Source: Panulirus ornatus (taxonomy: Eukaryota > Arthropoda > Malacostraca > Decapoda > Palinuridae). Taken from it: DNA of 64,000 nucleotides. Position 1 is the first letter of the stretch, and the number at the start of each line of letters is the position of its first letter. The stretch lies in NCBI RefSeq assembly GCF_036320965.1, contig NC_092276.1, positions 6,360,782 to 6,424,781 on the forward strand, read 5' to 3'. The translations under genes and the position numbers were made by a program. Below the pieces are notes generated by a model. It searched no databases. It was not told the DNA's origin and worked only from the letters and a program-made list of their open reading frames with translations. Positions 56,664 through 64,000 of this stretch are shown in pieces.

Positions 56664-56765
56664 CAGCAGCAGTGACCTGATCAACAGCAGTGATCTGAAC
56701 AACAGCAGTGACCTGATCAACAGCAGTGATCTGAACAACAGCAGTGATCTGAACAACAGCAGTGA
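56664..56765. repeat. 18-bp repeat, about 6 copies
   Basis: Unit AACAGCAGTGATCTGA plus AC, alternating with ACCTGATC variants. Confidence 0.9.
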
Positions 56766-59210
56766 CCACCTCAGCCGATTATCAGCACTGCTCTTATCAG
56801 GTTTACAAGAAAGATTTGTGAAAGCGACGCATTTTCCTGCTTACGTGCTCGGTACAGAGCGAAAGATTGCGTCATGCTGCTCCATGATGAGGTGAGCAGT
56901 TCTGAGAGGACAAACCTCTGTGTTTGACTCCTCGAGCCAGAGTGGACCACCACCACAACAGTGGTGACACCAGCGGTGGTGGTGGTAGTGGACAGTAAGA
57001 AGCACAGCACATCATGAAGGATGTAAGCATCTCCTTACTAGAACATTGGCAACTTTTTTTTTCTTTGCTGCACTGATAATGTGATATAAGTTTCTCACTG
57101 AATTAACTTAAATGTGCAACGTGAATATATCAAATCCTCACTTCATAAAACGTCAGAGTCAATACTACCATCTTCCTGTTTCCACTGCAAAACTGCAATG
57201 AGGCACTTAATACATATGCTGCCTTAAGCACAGCATTGAATTTATAAATTGTTCTCTCTTAAAGACATTACAAAATTCCGCGTTTCCCGGATAAACTGTT
57301 CGCTAAAAAATATAAAAGTCCCCAAGTTTTGTGCGTCTCCATAATACGGGGGGAAAAAAATCCCAGGAATTACAGCATTGTGTAAAGTTTCATTTGTTGA
57401 GTATGATGAGCATATTGTAATAATACTAAAACTTACATAAACATGCATATGACACAAACATCGTCCATGCTGTTTTGAAGAATCACAATACTTGGGATGT
57501 ACAGTGGACATTTGTACTTTCCAGTCATCTCGGAGTTATAACACACTTAGTTATAACATATTCTACAGGGAAACTCAGTGTATCAGTCACCGCCAACACA
57601 CACACATACGTGATGGAATGCCAAATGACGAAAGCAATATATCAGATGAAAATAGTTCTCCAGTTACAGCGTTGCCTTTGTTACTGCTGGAGTAAGGTTA
57701 TCTTCAATCTCCTTCATTTTATTTAGTGTTCTGCCTGTCGGCGGGTCCAGTTTCATGGGTTTAACCCTCTGCAAACAACTCATCTTCAGCCATCCCCATG
57801 TCGTAATTCCCGGCCTCTAGTTATCAAGCACACATTTCTTCCACTCTAACGACGGCACTGTAGACAAGCATACCTGCTCTCTCCAGAAACATGCCATCGC
57901 CTGCTACAAAGCAAGTCTCCCAGTCTTTTCTAAACTATTTTAATGAGCAAAGTAAATTGCAAGACAAAATTCTAACAGAACTCTCCAGGGATTTGTAAAA
58001 TAATTCCTAAACTGGGTACAAAACAGCTACTCTGGCGTTCACAAACCCCAAGAAACATGGGAAGGAGAAATGTAGCACATTCCGAGCGATTAGCGACATC
58101 TACACTAAATTCTCCAAGACTACATATGTAGCCACATTCATCTCACCATTTACTGTATATCATAAATTATGTTATCTTCTTCAAATGATATGAACGGTTA
58201 TTGTATTTTGCATCATATTATCTTCCTAGCTTTTGTTCACGTATTACTAAATTCTATGTTAAATTACGCGATGTGAACATGCATTAAGATATACAACGTA
58301 AAAATTAAGCTACTTCAAATAAACTTAAATCTTGCATAAACTTATGTCATGTAACCCTTACGTCTTGCATTAAGCTATCACTGTCCTAGATATGGTACAG
58401 AAATTACATGTAGTACTGTACAAGTTATCGTCCATAGACCTGCTCATCATGATAACCTGTATAAGGTTATCTATCACAATAACAGACTATCTAACAAATC
58501 GAAGTGTATGTATAGCCAGACTGCCTAAGGTCAACCACACTACAAGACCCAAGTTTGCTGGTCTGTACAAACTGCAAGACCCAGATGTGCAGCTGATCTG
58601 TACAACACTAAAAGATCGAGCTCAAGTTAGGCTTTACAGATTACAACGACCAGCTGAGTTAGGTTATACAGATTGAGACCTGAGCCAAAATCAGTGTATG
58701 CGTTAGAGCTTCCCGTTGGCCAGGTTATCAAGTGGCTAACAATAACTAGGATATCTGTACTCGGTAGGTTGTACACTCGCTACATGAACTATATGATAAT
58801 CCACAGTATCATAAGATGATCCACACTCGTCCGCTAAATCAGTTTGTATGTAAGTGTGTCAGCGTACAACTTAAGTAATCCATGTTACTTCAATGACTAT
58901 ATGATTAGGTCATGTGCCATGCGTCAAATCCTTCCTTGAGGTCATGTAGCTAGGTCAACATGATAACAAAAGTTTCTGGCAGGCCATGTGTGTGTCGTGT
59001 CCCCCCCCCCCCCCCCCGGAAGGTGCTCTACCATGTCTGCCTGTACCATCACACACCATCACTACATAAGTTGTTTACACCACAATTCATGTTTTCAACA
59101 CCTTCAACCCCATTAAGAGCAATGTTATACAATGCACAGTAATTATCCCTAATGAGATAATAGTCATCAGTGACAAAATCTATTACAAGAATCACCGAGG
59201 AACACTTCAA

Positions 59211-59213
<3 letters not shown>
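56766..59213. other. No firm gene
   Basis: Unique-looking sequence. Contains a (GGT)n-like patch near 56965-56990 and a 17-base C-run at about 59000-59017. Several frames under 100 residues, none recognised. Confidence 0.4.

Positions 59214-59270
<57 letters not shown>
59214..59270. repeat. (CT)n microsatellite
   Basis: CT dinucleotide run. Confidence 0.97.
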
Positions 59271-59271
<1 letters not shown>

Positions 59272-59474
59272 GGAAAAAAATATTTTGCTGCTAAAAACCT
59301 AACGACTATAGTTGTTGTAATTTCATAATATTATCATGTTAACCCCGAGTCCCCGGCATGATGGGGTGCTAACAATCTCCAGGTTTCCTCCAGACCTTAC
59401 AATGAGAGGGGGGGATCTGACACTAGCCGTACCGGCCTCTCCCACCACCTTTCCTTCCATCTTGGACCTCCCTC

Positions 59475-60180
59475 TTTTTCTCTTCATTACACCAACATTT
59501 GTCGTCTGTCTAGTAACCTCTCTTCCGTTGAAAACCATCTGTTTAGCATCTTAATTCTCTCCTGAGAGCCAGTTGTCTAATGATGTTCTCAGTAGCCAAC
59601 CATAATCCAACTATAACCTCCACTCACGATTTCGGTTCACTGTTGGTGTTTGTGTTCATCCCAACATCAACAAACTTGCTGAGGATCTTGAGTCCTCAAA
59701 CGTAGATGTTATGTATCCCAATTCGCCGATTGCGTTCCTAATTCTACAAATTTTGTATCTTCGACTGTCTAAACTCCCGCCATGAGACTGCGGCATCCTG
59801 TCACCAGTAAGGCGATATTCTCTACTTCGGGGATTTCAATGTTCACCATAGGGAATGGTTGAATTCCTCTCATACAGACAGTAAGGGGACTGACGCTCTC
59901 ACGCTCTCCATTCTCAACGAATTAGAACAAATTACCTCCCACCCTACCCGTATTCCTGACCGGTTTGACCACTTTCCTAATACTCTCGATCTATGTTTCA
60001 CCTCTTATTCATCCCGCTGTAACTACACAATCTCGCCCCTAAATCGTTCATCTAATCACGCTCTTATAAACGTATCGATTGTAATGGCACCTAACCCTTC
60101 AGCAGCCCCTTTTAAGCGTAACTACTGGCACCTCAGCAAAACTGAAAAAACTAGCAAACTTTCTCTGAAAGGCCAGTAAC
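59475..60180 (+). pseudogene. Jockey-like LINE endonuclease relic
   Basis: Decayed APE-type endonuclease of a Jockey-clade non-LTR element. Recognisable parts are SSNLSSVENHLFS near 59500-59540, a FTVGVCVH segment near 59645, GDFNVHHREWL near 59838-59870, LNELEQITSHPTRIPDRFDHFPNTLDLCFTS near 59905-60010, and SNHALINVS near 60050-60080, where the catalytic SDH motif has become SNH. Frameshifts and stops separate the first two parts; the last 106 residues are open. No reverse transcriptase follows. Not functional. Confidence 0.75.
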
Positions 60181-60374
60181 TGGCAGTACTATATGGGCGA
60201 CCAATACCTATCAAATAATGACTCATGTCCACATCAGTAATACTATAACTTTTATCAGATAAATTTACCCACAACCAGCGACTCTTGCAATATCACACCA
60301 AGAGAAAGCATCTTTAACATAATCATACATGCAAGGTTGCAAGCCTCTACAGCTGAAAAGCCATCACCCTAAAG

Positions 60375-60412
<38 letters not shown>

Positions 60413-61264
60413 CACTGTGGATTCTATTACTGTACTGTGATGATTATAACCAACTCCCGGATGTTGCACTACCCAACGCGAACATTCTTGAGAAAACCTG
60501 AGCTTCGAGTCTGCTTCTACAATAACAGGCACGGCCCTTAGTCTTTACTGTTGTTAAAGGTATGATGAGTGATATCAGCAGCACGTACGACCTTATCATT
60601 TCATGACTGGCTTAGAACCTGGCAACTTTCCCCTACTTGTATCTTTATAACGATAAATGAACAGGTTTTCCCGGTATCTTAAAATTTGTCATGAAACATA
60701 ATTAAATACTTATAGAAAAACGTTTACGGAGATTTCATTTTACATACGACCAGAACTATTGGCTGTACCCTCTGATACATGATGGTAGGGGTGCGGGCTG
60801 CGTACACTAAGTATCTCCCTGAACATTCAGAAATGACTACTTCAAAAGTGAAGTTCGCCCCTAGAGTTAAATATGTCAGATATCATTTTCCTGACATTCT
60901 AGTTCCTTGGAAAGTTTTTAGTCTTTCATTCATGGTTCAAGGGTAAAGATCTGGCAACGATTCATTCTAATTAGGTAACGTATCACAGAGCCAATTTTCT
61001 ATCAATCCTTAAACTACACATTACCACATTCATTGGCTAACAAAGTAAAATGCGAAAAAGATAAAATCAACTATCATCACGAAGAAGCAAACCACCATTA
61101 CGGCAGAATCTTCGCGTGTACATACATATGTGGCTTCATCAACTTGTACTTAGCAGCAGTGAGCACACATAGACAACCTCACGGTACACACCGCTGCTGT
61201 GCGGTGCAACCTCGCATCACCCACCAGCAGTGCTTTGGAATCAGAAAAATGTTAATACGTTAGA
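60181..61264. other. No gene seen
   Basis: AT-rich unique sequence with a (GT)n run at 60377-60411. Confidence 0.4.
60377..60411. repeat. (GT)n microsatellite
   Basis: GT dinucleotide run of about 17 units. Confidence 0.97.
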
Positions 61265-61758
61265 AGGTAAGGTAATACCTTATAACATAACATGAAAAGA
61301 TAAGGATAAGGCCTTACCATGATCATGTTAAGATAATGAGACCTTACCATGATCATGTTAAGATAATAAGACCTTACCATGATCATGTGAAGATAAGGAT
61401 AAGACCTTAACATGATCATGTTAAGATAATGAGACCTTACCATGATCATGTTAAGATAATAAGACCTTACCATGATCATGTGAAGATAAGGATAAGACCT
61501 TACCATGATCATGTTAAGATAATAAGACCTTACCATGATCATGTTAAAATAACAAGACCTTACCATGATCATGTTAAGATAATAAAACTTTACCATGATC
61601 ATGTTAAAATAACAAGACCTTACCATGATCATGTTAAGATAATAAGACCTTACCATGATCATGTTAAAATAACAAGACCTTACCATGATCATGTTAAGAT
61701 AATAAAACTTTACCATGATCATGTTAAGATAAGGATAGGACCTTAACATGACCATGTT
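61265..61758. repeat. 30-36-bp minisatellite, about 16 copies with higher-order pattern
   Basis: Unit GACCTTACCATGATCATGTT plus AAGATAATAA and variants. The plus and minus frames stay open across part of the array; not a gene. Confidence 0.95.
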
Positions 61759-61814
61759 AAAGAGAATCTGGAGTAATAGGACATTTATTCTCATGTGCAG
61801 GTAAATGATACGAT

Positions 61815-61826
61815 AGTCACGTTTAT
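61815..61826. repeat. Target-site duplication, left
   Basis: AGTCACGTTTAT, identical to 62070-62081, flanking the SINE-like element. Confidence 0.75.
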
Positions 61827-62069
61827 TTTTTTTTTCTTTTAAACTATTCGCCATTTCCCGCGTTAGCGAGGTAGCATTAAGAACAGAGGACTGGGCCTTT
61901 GAGGGAATACCCTCACCTGGCCCAATTCTCTGTTCCTTCTTTTGGAAAATTAAAAAAAAAAAACGAGAGGGGAGGATTTCCAGCCCCCCGCTCCCTCCCC
62001 TTTTAGTCGCCTTCTACGACACGCAGGGAATACGTGGGAAGTATTCTTAATCCCCTATCCCCAGGGATA
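61827..62069 (-). mobile_element. SINE-like element with target-site duplication
   Basis: Full-length copy of about 243 bp in otherwise unique DNA. Read on the minus strand it runs from TATCCCTGGGGATAGGGGAT, through the GC-rich block and A-run (about 61951-61963), to the terminal module (61848-61876) and an A-rich tail (T-run on the plus strand). The direct 12-bp repeat on both sides shows insertion by target-primed copying, and fixes the element ends. Confidence 0.85.
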
Positions 62070-62075
62070 AGTCAC

Positions 62076-62081
<6 letters not shown>
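62070..62081. repeat. Target-site duplication, right
   Basis: AGTCACGTTTAT, matching 61815-61826. Confidence 0.75.
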
Positions 62082-62135
<54 letters not shown>

Positions 62136-62181
62136 TCCCTGGGGATAGGGGATTAATCCCCTATCCCCAGGGATAAATCAC

Positions 62182-62263
<82 letters not shown>

Positions 62264-62275
62264 TCCCTGGGATGA
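62082..62275. repeat. (TA)n arrays with a 40-bp palindrome
   Basis: Two TA runs (62080-62133 and 62187-62261) around a perfect palindrome at 62135-62174 made of two SINE 5' ends facing each other; a third partial SINE edge (ATCCCTGGGATGAT) follows at 62262-62275. Confidence 0.9.
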
Positions 62276-62827
62276 TATAAGTTTGTTGAGTATTCCTGGT
62301 AAATTATATGGGAGGGTATTGATTGAGAGGGTGAAGGCAGGTACAGAGCATCAGATTGGGGAAGAGCAGTGTGGTTTCAGAAGTGGTAGAGGATGTGTGG
62401 ATCAGGTGTATGCTTTGAAGAATGTATGTGAGAAATACTTAGAAAAGCAAATGGATTTGTATGTAGCATTTATGGATCTGGAGAAGGCATATGATAGAGT
62501 TGATAGAGATGCTCTGTGGAAGGTATTAAGAATATATGGTGTGGGAGGCAAGTTGTTAGAAGCAGTGAAAAGTTTTTATCGAGGATGTAAGGCATGTGTA
62601 CGTGTAGGAAGAGAGGAAAGTGATTGGTTCTCAGTGAATGTAGGTTTGCGGCAGGGGTGTGTGATGTCTCCATGGTTGTTTAATTTGTTTATGGATGGGG
62701 TTGTTAGGGAGGTAAATGCAAGAGTCTTGGAAAGAGGGGCAAGTATGAAGTCTGTTGGGGATGAGAGAGCTTGGGAAGTGAGTCAGTTGTTGTTCGCTGA
62801 TGATACAGTGCTGGTGGCGGATTCATG

Positions 62828-62828
<1 letters not shown>
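62276..62828 (+). pseudogene. Internal RTE reverse transcriptase fragment
   Basis: 181-residue open frame (from 62283) from ISLLSIPGKLYGRVL to FADDTVLVADS, where a TGA (S, then stop, where other copies have TCATGTGAG) coincides with the start of (TA)n. Contains AFMDLEKAYDRVD and GLRQGCVMSP. FADDTVL replaces FADDTAL. Truncated on both sides by TA-type sequence. Confidence 0.82.
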
Positions 62829-62907
<79 letters not shown>

Positions 62908-62922
62908 CTTTTTATTTATATA
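62829..62922. repeat. (TA)n microsatellite with T-rich end
   Basis: TA run, then TTTATCTTTTTATTTATATA. Confidence 0.95.
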
Positions 62923-63272
<350 letters not shown>

Positions 63273-64000
63273 TATACTTTGTCGCTGTCTCCCGCGTTTG
63301 CGAGGTAGCGCAAGGAAACAGACGAAAGAAGTGGCCCAACCCCCCCCCCATACACATGTACATACGTCCACACACGCAAATATACATACCTACACAGCTT
63401 TCCATGGTTTACCCCAGACGCTTCACATGCCTTGATTCAATCCACTGACAGCACGTCAACCCCTGTATACCACATCGCTCCAATTCACTCTATTCCTTGC
63501 CCTCCTTTCACCCTCCTGCATGTTCAGGCCCCGATCACACAAAATCTTTTTCACTCCATCTTTCCACCTCCAATTTGGTCTCCCTCTTCTCCTCGTTCCC
63601 TCCACCTCCGACACATATATCCTCTTGGTCAATCTTTCCTCACTCATTCTCTCCATGTGCCCAAACCATTTCAAAACACCCTCTTCTGCTCTCTCAACCA
63701 CGCTCTTTTTATTTCCACACATCTCTCTTACCCTTACGTTACTTACTCGATCAAACCACCTCACACCACACATTGTCCTCAAACATCTCATTTCCAGCAC
63801 ATCCATCCTCCTGCGCACATCTCTATCCATAGCCCACGCCTTGCAACCATACAACATTGTTGGAACCACTATTCCTTCAAACATACCCATTTTTGCTTTC
63901 CGAGATAATGTTCTCGACTTCCACACATTTTTCAAGGCTCCCAAAATTTTCGCCCCCTCCCCCACCCTATGATCCACTTCCGCTTCCATGGTTCCATCCG
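63273..64000 (-). mobile_element. RTE-type LINE fragment, runs off the window
   Basis: Terminal module near 63282-63313, short UTR, then an open C-terminal coding region (63456 to beyond 63989 on the minus strand) with [11 protein letters not shown] and the normal stop. The rest lies outside the window. Confidence 0.9.

Overview
This is eukaryotic repeat-rich DNA, most likely from an arthropod and by overall style a decapod crustacean. That placement is inference: dense (TA)n microsatellites, long minisatellites, and RTE-, CR1-, Jockey- and Penelope-type retroelements together, with no operons, ribosome binding sites or prokaryotic genes. I see no tRNA, rRNA or CRISPR array, and no host gene I can name. 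Essentially all recognisable coding sequence belongs to retrotransposons, nearly all of it broken.

Layout. 1-15.6 kb is a dense nest of RTE-type non-LTR retrotransposon (LINE) fragments in both orientations. Penelope-like element (PLE) pieces lie between them, and a segment of about 3.1 kb is present twice (5.37-8.48 kb and 10.02-13.13 kb). 15.6-21.6 kb holds a decayed CR1-like LINE, three minisatellites and sequence with no visible genes. 21.6-25.3 kb is a second RTE/PLE/SINE nest. 25.3-34.7 kb is dominated by large tandem arrays with units of 44, 21, 38, 40 and 33 bp. 34.7-44.0 kb is a third nest with the longest open RTE reading frame (36.4-38.2 kb). 44-50.4 kb is mostly unique-looking DNA with two Jockey-like 3' tails and two minisatellites. 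50.4-53.9 kb contains the longest RTE copy (endonuclease plus reverse transcriptase, one stop codon). 54-62 kb has a 29-bp array, one weak candidate host exon, a Jockey endonuclease relic and a 30-bp array. 62-64 kb is another RTE/SINE nest running off the end.

How the parts relate. The RTE element ends in a conserved module (GCTACCTCGC, 2-3 nt, CGCGGGA, then about AGCGA) followed by A-rich and (TA)n sequence. A roughly 230-bp SINE-like repeat present seven times ends in the same module, so the two look like a LINE/SINE partnership. Almost every insertion is bounded by (TA)n, which suggests that (TA)n arrays act both as element tails and as landing sites. PLE copies carry a GIY-YIG endonuclease region and a terminal segment with the boxes of a minimal hammerhead ribozyme. 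Several PLE junctions are fold-backs.

The most interesting points are: the shared LINE/SINE 3' module; the hammerhead-like PLE termini; fold-back junctions, including perfect 46-bp and 40-bp palindromes; a kilobase-scale RTE inverted repeat whose arms share private variants; and an indel-rich patch (about 5.0-8.95 kb) suggesting that the 3.1-kb duplication may be an assembly artefact.
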